Below are positions 6,559 to 14,423 of a stretch of DNA of 17,990 nucleotides, piece after piece. The notes under the pieces are model-generated. The model was not told where the DNA came from. It made no database searches and was given only the letters and a program-made list of their open reading frames with translations. Source of the stretch: an uncultured Erysipelotrichaceae bacterium (GTDB taxonomy: Bacteria; Bacillota_I; Bacilli_A; RFN20; CAG-826); NCBI GenBank assembly GCA_947303755.1, contig CAMYZF010000019.1, positions 1 to 17,990 on the forward strand, read 5' to 3'. The translations under genes and the position numbers were made by a program. The stretch's first letter is position 1; each line of letters starts with the position of its first letter.

Positions 6559-7068
6559 ATGAAAATTAGTGAGCAAGAAAAACAAGAATTAGAAGAACTT
6601 TATCACTTCTTTTTGACTCACGAAAAAACCCAGAAAATGAAAGATGTTCAAATGCATCGTGGATCGAATACTTTTCTGCATTCATTTAAGGTCGCAAAAC
6701 TCGCGATCAAAAGAGCGTTAAGACATAAAAAAGTTAATCTAAAAGCTATTCTTGTCGCTTCAATTCTTCATGATTACTACCTGTATGACTGGAGAACTGA
6801 GAAACAATATAAGGCCCATCACGCTCAAAATCACCCTTTCATTGCCGCAGAAAATGCTAAAAAAGACTTTGGTATCGATGATGAGATCATGAAAATCATT
6901 CAAACACATATGTGGCCGTTTAACATAAAAAGGTTTCCAGAGACGAAAGAGGCGCGCATCGTTAATTTCGCAGATAATCGTATCGCTTTAAAGGAAGCGC
7001 TCACTTCTCGAGCGCACAAAGAGCGCCACCGTGAGAAAGAACTGAAATTTATAGAAAAATTGTTCTAA
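6559..7068 (+). CDS. HD-domain metal-dependent phosphohydrolase
   Basis: A 169-residue single-domain protein of the HD superfamily. The metal ligands are visible in order: H41 (in FLHSFKVA), the H71-D72 pair (in ILHDYY), H92 (in QNHPF), H117 (in QTHMWP) and D139 (in NFADNR). The spacing H...HD...H...H...D is that of soluble HD hydrolases that act on nucleotides or other phosphoesters; the substrate cannot be read from the sequence. It lies 27 bases after the PfoR-like gene with no promoter or terminator between them and no clear ribosome site, and a terminator follows its stop by four bases. Confidence 0.83.
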   Translation: MKISEQEKQELEELYHFFLTHEKTQKMKDVQMHRGSNTFLHSFKVAKLAIKRALRHKKVNLKAILVASILHDYYLYDWRTEKQYKAHHAQNHPFIAAENAKKDFGIDDEIMKIIQTHMWPFNIKRFPETKEARIVNFADNRIALKEALTSRAHKERHREKELKFIEKLF

Positions 7069-7072
7069 GATT

Positions 7073-7097
7073 GGGTCAAATTTGACCCTTTCTTTTT
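7073..7097 (+). terminator. Terminator of the pfoR-like/HD gene pair
   Basis: The perfect inverted repeat GGGTCAAATTTGACCC is followed by TTTCTTTTT. It separates this transcript from the opp operon promoter about 40 bases further on. Confidence 0.85.
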
Positions 7098-7138
7098 GCC
7101 TAAAAATGGAAATAAATTTTTAATAAAAGATTTATTGC

Positions 7139-7167
7139 TTGTCAGAAACTACCTCTATATATATAAT
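7139..7167 (+). promoter_or_regulatory. Main promoter of the opp-protease operon
   Basis: TTGTCA (7139-7144), a 17-base spacer and TATAAT (7162-7167): a near-consensus housekeeping promoter. Transcription should start near 7174, giving a leader of about 20 bases that contains AGGAGG (7182-7187), seven bases before the ATG. No operator-like repeat is evident. Confidence 0.85.
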
Positions 7168-7194
7168 ATACGCAATTAAAAAGGAGGAAAGGTT

Positions 7195-9852
7195 ATGAAA
7201 AGAAGTATATTACCGATTACCCTCTCGCTCTTATTAGCGGCATTTTCTGCTGTAGGCTGTTCAGGCTGCGGTGGCAAATCAGCGGGTACAGGTTACACTT
7301 ACAACACATATCTTGAAACCAATCCTAAGACCTGGAACGTTCATACCTGGGAAACAAGTGACGAGTCCTATGTCCCAGCGTTTACCGAAATGGGTCTTTA
7401 CGATTTACAGCTCAATGCTGCCAAAAATGGTTACGAGATTATAACCGAAATGGCTGCGGCCATGCCTAAAGATGTCAGTGATTCCCTAACTGATGATGAA
7501 ATCAATAGATATGGCTTAGCCGAATCAGGCAACGTCCCATCAGGATCAGTTTGGGACATTGAACTCAATCAAAGCGCTGTCTGGGAAGACGGCAAACCTA
7601 TTAATGCGGACACCTATGTTGAGTCTATGAAAAGACAATTAGACCCAAAAATGGTTAACTTCCGTGCTGATAGTTATTATGCAAGTAGTTTGGTTATCGC
7701 TAACGCTGAAGGATATTTCAAACAACATCGTGAAACAATCGAACCAGCGTACAACTACATCAACCAAGAAAATGGTTCTTATACCGATGAAAACTTTGGT
7801 GAATCAGGCTACTTCTACCTCAATCTTGCTAAAGAAGGACCTTATGGTGCTTCAATCTTCGTTGGTGAAAGTGCGATTTCTTTCTACACTGTTTTAAACA
7901 ATAGAAGTGGTCGTGCCTCTGATGCCGTCGAATTAGCGGCCAAACGTATTACCGATGCTGCTGCCTATTATGCTTGGAAGTATATTAGTCACGCAGACGG
8001 AGATGATGCTAAGGATTGGGCAGACATTACAGACTTCAGTAAATTAAGCTCTGTAAAAGAAAATATGCTCAATTACGATATCGGTATCGATGAAATCAGT
8101 AACAAATCTGTTTACGTTCGTAAGACCGAAGCAAATCCAGCATCTGAAGATGAAGCTGAAAAGTACACAACTTCTGCTTTAAAAGCAGACGTCAGTACAG
8201 TTGTTGAAGGTCTCGGCGGAGCTGGTGACAGCACCTGGAACTGGAAACTTCCATTATTTGGTACTTATTTCAACTCTCAAACGGTTGACTTTGCAAATGT
8301 CGGTATTCGCAAAATGTCTGACTATACAATGAGACTTTACTTATCCAAACCAGTCACTGAACTTGATCTCAAGTTCTCATTATCTGGTAACTGGATTGTC
8401 GACTGCGAATTATATGATTCACTTAAGATTCCAACTGCTGGCGGTCTTGTTTCTACAACGTACGCGACCCCAACTGGTGGTGTTAAAGGTTACAAATCAT
8501 ATGGACCATACAAACTTACCGCTTATGAAGATGGTAAATCATTCACAATTGAAAAGAATGATAAATGGTATGGTTACAGTGATGGTAAGCATCAAGGTCA
8601 ATTCCAAATGACAAAACTTTACACTCGTATCATCACCGAACACAATACGGCTCGTCAAGAATTCGAAAAAGGCAACCTTGATGACTTCGGTTTGAATAAA
8701 ACCGATATGAAGGATTATGGTAACTCTTCAAGACTTACTCAAACTTGGGAATCATACACAACCAAGATTTCCTTCAACTCAAATCGTCAAAAATTACTCA
8801 ATAGACAAAACGGAACAGGCAACAACAAAACCGTTCTTGCTAACCTCAACTTCCGTAAAGGTTTATCTTTAGCCATCAACCGTAACTTGTTTGCATCTCA
8901 AACAACTGCTGGTTCTAAAGGCTTCACTGGATTATTGAATGACCTTTACTTATCCGATGTTGAATCTGGCGAAATGTATCGTGGAAGCGAACAAGGCAAG
9001 AGTGTTTATAACCAAGTTTATGGTCAACTTGGTGGTGACCCATATGATCCAACTTATGAACCAAAACCATTAACTGAAGATGCTTGTGGTTATAACTTCA
9101 ATATGGCTGTCAAATTTGTCTCTGATGCTTTCCAAGAAGAATTTGCATCTGATGCAGCAGGACACTTAGAGTCCAATTCCAAGATTTCTCTTGAATTCCG
9201 TGTTTACGATGATCAATCTGAAACTACAATCGACATGCTTACATTCTTAAGACAAAGATTTGAAGAAGTCGTTGCAGCTGCAAACGAAAAGTGCGGTTCC
9301 AGCGTTTCAATTGAAATCGCTTCCATCAAAGATGAAGACTATTACACAACCGCTAAGAAAGGCGAATATGAAATGATCTTCTCCACTTGGGGTGGTGCTG
9401 CTATTAACCCAATTGGTTTAATGCAAGTTTACTGTGATTCCAGCTTTGATTCTTGCTGTGAATTCGGTTTCAAAGGAAAACAAAATACAACTGACTTAAC
9501 TATCGTTATCGATGGTGAAGAAAGAACCAAGAGCTTCAATGCTTGGTGGACAGAAATCAACGATATTACCGAAGATAAGACTGATCCAAATTATGAAAAA
9601 CAACATAATTACATTCTTACTGTCTTAGCAGGACTTGAAGCCGGTATCTTAAATAGATTTGAAGCTGTGCCAGTTTATGCACGTGCTTCAAGCTCAATCA
9701 ACTCCTTTAAGATTGAAAATGGTTCCCCAACTTACATCAACTTAATTGGTTATGGTGGAATTCGCCACATGACCTTCAACTATAACGATGCTGAATGGGA
9801 AGCCTTCCTTAAAGAAAACGGATCTGAATTGATCAACATGTACAAAAACTAA
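7195..9852 (+). CDS. oppA: Oligopeptide ABC transporter substrate-binding lipoprotein (enlarged)
   Basis: An 885-residue extracellular peptide-binding protein of the SBP_bac_5 family. A lipoprotein signal (MKR, a hydrophobic stretch, then AVG-C22) puts it on the outer face of the membrane. Family marks include a 'YGPYKLTAYEDGKSFTIEKN' segment in the middle, the 'NLNFRKGLSLAINRNLF' helix, and a late 'YEMIFSTWGG' strand. Most OppA/DppA proteins have 500-600 residues, so about 300 are extra, spread over several acidic, Tyr/Asn-rich segments in the N-terminal half and near residues 600-800. Mycoplasma OppA proteins are also very large. The start has a strong AGGAGG site. It is the first gene of the operon, as expected for the component needed in most copies. 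Confidence 0.93.
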   Translation: MKRSILPITLSLLLAAFSAVGCSGCGGKSAGTGYTYNTYLETNPKTWNVHTWETSDESYVPAFTEMGLYDLQLNAAKNGYEIITEMAAAMPKDVSDSLTDDEINRYGLAESGNVPSGSVWDIELNQSAVWEDGKPINADTYVESMKRQLDPKMVNFRADSYYASSLVIANAEGYFKQHRETIEPAYNYINQENGSYTDENFGESGYFYLNLAKEGPYGASIFVGESAISFYTVLNNRSGRASDAVELAAKRITDAAAYYAWKYISHADGDDAKDWADITDFSKLSSVKENMLNYDIGIDEISNKSVYVRKTEANPASEDEAEKYTTSALKADVSTVVEGLGGAGDSTWNWKLPLFGTYFNSQTVDFANVGIRKMSDYTMRLYLSKPVTELDLKFSLSGNWIVDCELYDSLKIPTAGGLVSTTYATPTGGVKGYKSYGPYKLTAYEDGKSFTIEKNDKWYGYSDGKHQGQFQMTKLYTRIITEHNTARQEFEKGNLDDFGLNKTDMKDYGNSSRLTQTWESYTTKISFNSNRQKLLNRQNGTGNNKTVLANLNFRKGLSLAINRNLFASQTTAGSKGFTGLLNDLYLSDVESGEMYRGSEQGKSVYNQVYGQLGGDPYDPTYEPKPLTEDACGYNFNMAVKFVSDAFQEEFASDAAGHLESNSKISLEFRVYDDQSETTIDMLTFLRQRFEEVVAAANEKCGSSVSIEIASIKDEDYYTTAKKGEYEMIFSTWGGAAINPIGLMQVYCDSSFDSCCEFGFKGKQNTTDLTIVIDGEERTKSFNAWWTEINDITEDKTDPNYEKQHNYILTVLAGLEAGILNRFEAVPVYARASSSINSFKIENGSPTYINLIGYGGIRHMTFNYNDAEWEAFLKENGSELINMYKN

Positions 9853-9882
9853 TTAATTTGTCCGTTTCTAATTATTAAATTC

Positions 9883-9925
9883 AAACAGTAACTGGTGGAG
9901 ATCTATTTTCCTCTGGTTACTGTTT
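9883..9925 (+). promoter_or_regulatory. Intercistronic hairpin between oppA and oppB
   Basis: AAACAGTAAC (9883-9892) pairs perfectly with GTTACTGTTT (9916-9925), and three to five further pairs extend the stem inward past one mismatch. No T-run follows, so it is not a typical terminator. The stem ends exactly at the first ATG of oppB, and the SD-like GGTGGAG (9894-9900) is inside the hairpin. Likely effects are protection of the oppA mRNA 3' end and reduced oppB translation. Confidence 0.7.
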
Positions 9926-10981
9926 ATGGGTATTTATATGCGTAATACAAAAGAATTGCTACAATATATCATTAAAAGAATCCTTTTAATGCTTTTTACA
10001 TTCGCTATTATTTTTGTCTTATGCTTCATTTTAATTCGTTTATTACCACTCAATAACGCTAGTGGTCCAGGAAAAGATGAAAAGACATTCTGGATGATGC
10101 AAGCAGCTTTAGGAAGATACCGCAAGGGTGATGATGGTAAATACTACAAAACCCCTGTCTTAGAACAATTGTTCGTCTTCTTAAAGAATTTGTTTATGCC
10201 AGCCACTTATGAATCAAATGGTGAAATTCACACCGCCTCAAGATGGGGCTACTCATGGTCCATCTCTTGGCTTGCTTCACCAGATCAAATTCTTTTCTCT
10301 AGATTCCCACCAACCGTTTTAATCAATATTTATTCGATTATTCTTTCGGTTCCACTAGGTTTAGGCTTAGGTATCTTCATGGCTTTGAAGAAAGATAAAT
10401 GGCAAGACAATATTTTAGGCATTGTCATCATGCTTTTAATCTCCGTTCCAAGCTTTGTCGATTCCTTCTTACTTCAATATATATTTGCGTATCGACTTCA
10501 ATGGCTGCCACCAATTCGAGCCGACTATAACGGTTCATGGTTCGCGCCAGAGATGTTTGTGTCAATGATTTTGCCAGTTATATCTATGTCATTTGGCTCC
10601 ATTGCTGGATACGCAAGATATACTCGTGCAGAATTAACTGAAGTTTTGACTAGCGATTTCATGTTATTAGCCCGCACCAAAGGTCTCTCTAGAGGTCAGG
10701 CAACTGTTAGACACGCATTCAGAAACTCTTTGGTTCCTATTTTCCCAATGTTACTTGGTGAAATTTTGTCTGTCTTATCTGGTTCAATTATTATTGAATC
10801 CATCTTCGTTGTTAATGGTGTTGGCTCGCTATTTTTACAATCGATTCAAACTAGAGACTATGACGTCTTCCAATTCGTCGCGATGTTCTACATTTTCATC
10901 GGTTTAATTGGTGGACTTGTCGTTGATATTTCATATGGTATCGTCGATCCACGTATTCGTATGGGAGGAGGTAAAAGCTAA
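9926..10981 (+). CDS. oppB: Oligopeptide ABC transporter permease OppB
   Basis: A 351-residue inner permease of the MetI-like (BPD_transp_1) family. One membrane helix at about 18-40 is followed by an outside loop of about 85 residues, then five helices. The cytoplasmic EAA loop that docks to the ATPase is seen at about 230-272 (AELTEVL, then LARTKGLSRGQA, then FRNSLVP). The protein ends with 'YGIVDPRIRM', the standard OppB ending, plus a short GGGKS tail. It is about 40 residues longer than usual, mainly in the first outside loop. Two starts are possible, 9926 and 9938; neither has a ribosome site in the normal place, because the upstream region is folded in a hairpin. The stop overlaps the oppC start (TAATG), and the last codons carry the AGGAGGT that serves oppC. 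Confidence 0.93.
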   Translation: MGIYMRNTKELLQYIIKRILLMLFTFAIIFVLCFILIRLLPLNNASGPGKDEKTFWMMQAALGRYRKGDDGKYYKTPVLEQLFVFLKNLFMPATYESNGEIHTASRWGYSWSISWLASPDQILFSRFPPTVLINIYSIILSVPLGLGLGIFMALKKDKWQDNILGIVIMLLISVPSFVDSFLLQYIFAYRLQWLPPIRADYNGSWFAPEMFVSMILPVISMSFGSIAGYARYTRAELTEVLTSDFMLLARTKGLSRGQATVRHAFRNSLVPIFPMLLGEILSVLSGSIIIESIFVVNGVGSLFLQSIQTRDYDVFQFVAMFYIFIGLIGGLVVDISYGIVDPRIRMGGGKS

Positions 10982-12651
10982 TGGCTAAAGAAAAAGAAAC
11001 TTATTTAGCGGATTCATCAATCCCAAAAAGCGAATTCAAATTAGTTCATAAAGACGAAAGCCTCCACGATACTAAGTTTGAAACTAGACCAATCGGTTGG
11101 TTTGAAGACTCCTTAAGGAGATTCGCGAAAAATAGAGCCTCCGTTGTTGGAGCGATCATTATTTTCATCATTTTATTATTCTCCATTATCGTTCCAGTCA
11201 CTTCCAAAAAAGCCAGAGTCAATATGACTGGTGGCTTTAAAGACAAGAACTACGCGGTTGTTTTACCACGTATTGAAGCTTTTAAGGGCAGTGGTTTCTG
11301 GGATGGTACAAAGAAAGAAAAGATTTCTGAGTCCACTTACAAACTCAAAATGTTCAATGATGCGAATGACGATTTCTTCGATAAGGACAGCGTTGAACTT
11401 TATTCTGAAAAGAAAGTTGGTTCACAAATCATTAGAACCTATCAAGTTCGCACAGACTCCTATGCTTTTGGCACAAAAGTCGTTGACTTAACCAAAGATG
11501 AACTCGATAGACTAATTCAATATGAAAAAGATTTAGGAGTATCTTATTCTAAAGAAAACGCTCGAAAATCAATCATTAAACCAGCTGTCGACTATAACTC
11601 ATATGTCGATGGTGAATTAGTTGATTGGCTAAAAGAGCGAAAAGTTGATGATAACACTATCACAACGATCAAAGATAGAATCAAAATTGCCTACAATAGT
11701 AGTGCTTACTTCTACTATAAGCTAGTGCCTACTACAACTCGTAACGGCGTTCCTTCCGATACGCAATTTGAGCCGCTAATTAATGAAGCGACCAAACAGC
11801 CATACGATCTTTATAAGCGCGACGCTAAAGGCAACTATGAATTCTATGAAAAATATGAATCAACCTATAAGGTTAGGGTTGACTATAATATGTACGCTGA
11901 ATTCAAATATGGATTCAAAGTCAATTATATTTTTGGCGCTAACCAACAAGGCGAGGATATCTTCCTACGTCTTGCGATAGGTGCTAGATTCTCCTTAGCC
12001 TTAGGTATTGGCATTTCAGCGATTAACTTTATCATTGGTTTAATTTATGGTGCAGTATCTGGCTATTATGGTGGTCGAGCAGACTTAATCATGGAACGTA
12101 TCACGGATATTATCGCTAATATCCCGGTTATCATTATCATGACGATTGCTCAGATCCAGCTAACGAGTAATAACGGCTTAAAATCCGTATTAGGACCCGC
12201 AGGCACAATTGTCGTCGCGATACTTATCGCCTTCGTATATAACGGGTGGGTAGGTGTCGCTGGTACAACGCGTATGCAGTTCTATAGGTTTAAGGGCCAA
12301 GAATATGTTCTTGCTTCTAGAACGCTAGGAGCGAAGGATCGAAGATTGATCTTTAAACATATCTTACCTAATGCCGCCGGTACCTTAGTTACTTCATCAG
12401 TCTTAATGATTCCTGGAATCATCTTCTCTGAATCAAGTTTATCTTACTTAGGTATTATCGACTTCTCGACAAGCGGCATATCTTCAGTTGGTGTTCTTCT
12501 TAATGAAGGACAGGCTGCTGGTATCGCTTCGAATCCGCATGTCTTATTGTTCCCGGCCTTATTAATTACGTTACTAATGATCTCCTTTAACCTTTTTGGT
12601 AATGGTTTAAGAGATGCATTTAATACAACGCTTAGAGGAAGTGAGGGTTAA
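10981..12651 (+). CDS. oppC: Oligopeptide ABC transporter permease OppC with large outside insertion
   Basis: A 556-residue second permease subunit; typical OppC has about 300. Residues 36-75 are the OppC N-terminal part with the first helix at 55-74. Residues about 75-317 form a charged, Tyr/Lys/Asp-rich segment without membrane helices, which should lie outside the cell. The conserved core resumes at FGANQQGEDIF (318-328), which replaces the usual 'GTD.lGRDvfSR', and continues with five helices. The EAA loop is EYVLASRTLGAKDRR followed by FKHILPN. The segment adds about 190 residues to the normal first loop and could form a surface domain that contacts OppA or peptides; this is inference. 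Translation is coupled to oppB by TAATG and a strong AGGAGGT eight bases before the ATG. Confidence 0.92.
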   Translation: MAKEKETYLADSSIPKSEFKLVHKDESLHDTKFETRPIGWFEDSLRRFAKNRASVVGAIIIFIILLFSIIVPVTSKKARVNMTGGFKDKNYAVVLPRIEAFKGSGFWDGTKKEKISESTYKLKMFNDANDDFFDKDSVELYSEKKVGSQIIRTYQVRTDSYAFGTKVVDLTKDELDRLIQYEKDLGVSYSKENARKSIIKPAVDYNSYVDGELVDWLKERKVDDNTITTIKDRIKIAYNSSAYFYYKLVPTTTRNGVPSDTQFEPLINEATKQPYDLYKRDAKGNYEFYEKYESTYKVRVDYNMYAEFKYGFKVNYIFGANQQGEDIFLRLAIGARFSLALGIGISAINFIIGLIYGAVSGYYGGRADLIMERITDIIANIPVIIIMTIAQIQLTSNNGLKSVLGPAGTIVVAILIAFVYNGWVGVAGTTRMQFYRFKGQEYVLASRTLGAKDRRLIFKHILPNAAGTLVTSSVLMIPGIIFSESSLSYLGIIDFSTSGISSVGVLLNEGQAAGIASNPHVLLFPALLITLLMISFNLFGNGLRDAFNTTLRGSEG

Positions 12652-12654
12652 TCT

Positions 12655-14421
12655 ATGGAAAAAGAAAAAGTACTAGATGTAAAAAACCTCCGTATTTCCT
12701 TTAAGACAAATACTGGAACCGTTAAGGCGGTTAGAGGTATTGATTTCACCCTTTATCGTGGTCGCACTTTAGCGATTGTTGGTGAATCAGGTTCAGGTAA
12801 GTCCGTTACTTCTAAAGCTATTTTAGGTATTCTCGCTAACAACAAAATTGTTGAAGACGGCGAAATCATCTATGATGGTAAAGATTTGCTTACTCTTCCT
12901 GAACATAAATTCAATAAGGTTAGAGGTGTGAAGATCTCTATGATCTTCCAGGACCCATTGTCCGCTCTTAACCCAATCATGAAAGTTGGTAAACAACTTA
13001 CTGAAGCGATGTATTTAGAGGCTAAATCGCTTAAAGCTGAAAGCTCTAAATATCTCAATAGCGTTGCTAAAGCTTTAGAAGCCTTCTCTCCAGAAGACTA
13101 TGACGTTAAGAACTTCTTTAAGAAGATTTACCTTAAAAATGATAAAGAATTGATTTTACAAGACATTGAAAAGATCCGTCCATTTATTAAATCCACACTT
13201 GAAGGTGTAAGCGAAGCTTATTGCCAAAACTTAGCGAATGCTTTATATGCCGCTAAAATCTACAATGAGAAAGTCTTTAAAGGCAAATTCGATTCTAAAT
13301 TTGCTCGCAAAGAACTCAACAACGTTAGAGTGTGCCTTAATGATTGCAAGAATATTCTTGCCTTCGAATCGGACGATGTTCTCGATGTTTATATCTCTTT
13401 GATGAAATCTAAGTCCAGAGCTTATGATCAATCAATTGTTCTAAAGAGAAAATTTGAAGCACTTCTAAAGAAAGAAGGAGCTGAAACGGTTTATGATCTT
13501 AAACCTTCACTTAGAACTAAACAAAGAGAAGTTATCAATGAGCCAGAATCATATGTCAAGGTTATGAAAAAGCTCACTGAGAAACTAATTTCTCATATTC
13601 AAGATTTAATCGAACTTTATTCTAATCCAAGCGAAGAAATGCTCAACCATCTTATCGATCAATGCGTGAAGATGATGCTACAAAAAGCTCACAAGCTTTC
13701 TCGTAAAGAAACCAAAGAAAGAGCGATTAACCTCATGAAGGAAGTTGGTATTCCAGAACCAGAAAAACGCTTCTATCAATATCCATTTGAATTCTCTGGT
13801 GGTATGAGACAAAGAATTGTTATCGCCATCGCTTTAAGTGGTAACCCAGAAGTGCTTATCTGTGACGAGCCAACAACTGCTTTGGACGTTACAATCCAAG
13901 CGCAAATCCTTGAATTAATCAATAGATTAAAAGCAGAGAAGAACCTTTCAATTATCTTCATTACTCACGACTTAGGTGTCGTCGCCAATATGGCGGATGA
14001 TATCGCGGTTATGTATGCTGGTAAGATCGTTGAATTTGGAACAGTCTACGATATCTTCTATGATCCACGTCATCCATACACATGGGCCTTGCTTGGTTCT
14101 ATGCCTGACTTAGATACCAAAGGTAAATTAGACGCGATTCCAGGTACTCCTCCAAATATGCTTCTTCCTCCAAGAGGTGATGCTTTCGCTGCTCGTAACG
14201 CTTACGCATTTGCGATTGACTATAAGCAAGAGCCACCATTCTTCACTGTTAGTGATTCTCACAAAGTGAAATCATGGCTCGCTCATAAAGACGCACCAAG
14301 TGTTAAAGCGCCTAAGACCGTTAGTGAACGTATCGCTAAATCTTTGAAGAAGAACGCTAAAAATAAACCAACATACACACTTAAAAAGAATTCGATTCTC
14401 GAATCTTTAGGAGGTAAATAG
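12655..14421 (+). CDS. oppD: Oligopeptide ABC transporter ATPase OppD with a long helical insertion
   Basis: A 588-residue cytoplasmic ATPase; OppD normally has about 330-350. Walker A is GESGSGKS (43-50), the Q-loop is MIFQDP (Q99), the signature SGGMRQR begins at 381, Walker B ends in D404-E405, and the switch His is H438 (ITHDLG). All catalytic residues are intact. Between the Q-loop and the signature there are about 280 residues instead of about 55: the extra part, about 122-350, is Lys/Glu-rich and helical, within the region that meets the permease. The C-terminal Opp extension is present (IPGTPPNMLLPPRG...), but all four of its usual cysteines are replaced. The start follows oppC by three bases with only a weak GAGGG site. 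The stop is TAG, the only one here that is not TAA, and the last codons contain the AGGAGGT of oppF. Confidence 0.92.
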   Translation: MEKEKVLDVKNLRISFKTNTGTVKAVRGIDFTLYRGRTLAIVGESGSGKSVTSKAILGILANNKIVEDGEIIYDGKDLLTLPEHKFNKVRGVKISMIFQDPLSALNPIMKVGKQLTEAMYLEAKSLKAESSKYLNSVAKALEAFSPEDYDVKNFFKKIYLKNDKELILQDIEKIRPFIKSTLEGVSEAYCQNLANALYAAKIYNEKVFKGKFDSKFARKELNNVRVCLNDCKNILAFESDDVLDVYISLMKSKSRAYDQSIVLKRKFEALLKKEGAETVYDLKPSLRTKQREVINEPESYVKVMKKLTEKLISHIQDLIELYSNPSEEMLNHLIDQCVKMMLQKAHKLSRKETKERAINLMKEVGIPEPEKRFYQYPFEFSGGMRQRIVIAIALSGNPEVLICDEPTTALDVTIQAQILELINRLKAEKNLSIIFITHDLGVVANMADDIAVMYAGKIVEFGTVYDIFYDPRHPYTWALLGSMPDLDTKGKLDAIPGTPPNMLLPPRGDAFAARNAYAFAIDYKQEPPFFTVSDSHKVKSWLAHKDAPSVKAPKTVSERIAKSLKKNAKNKPTYTLKKNSILESLGGK

Positions 14422-14423
14422 TT

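Noticed and set aside
7073..7088. GGGTCAAATTTGACCC as an operator for the opp promoter
   Set aside because: It sits directly after the HD gene stop and runs into a T-rich tract, so a terminator explains it better.
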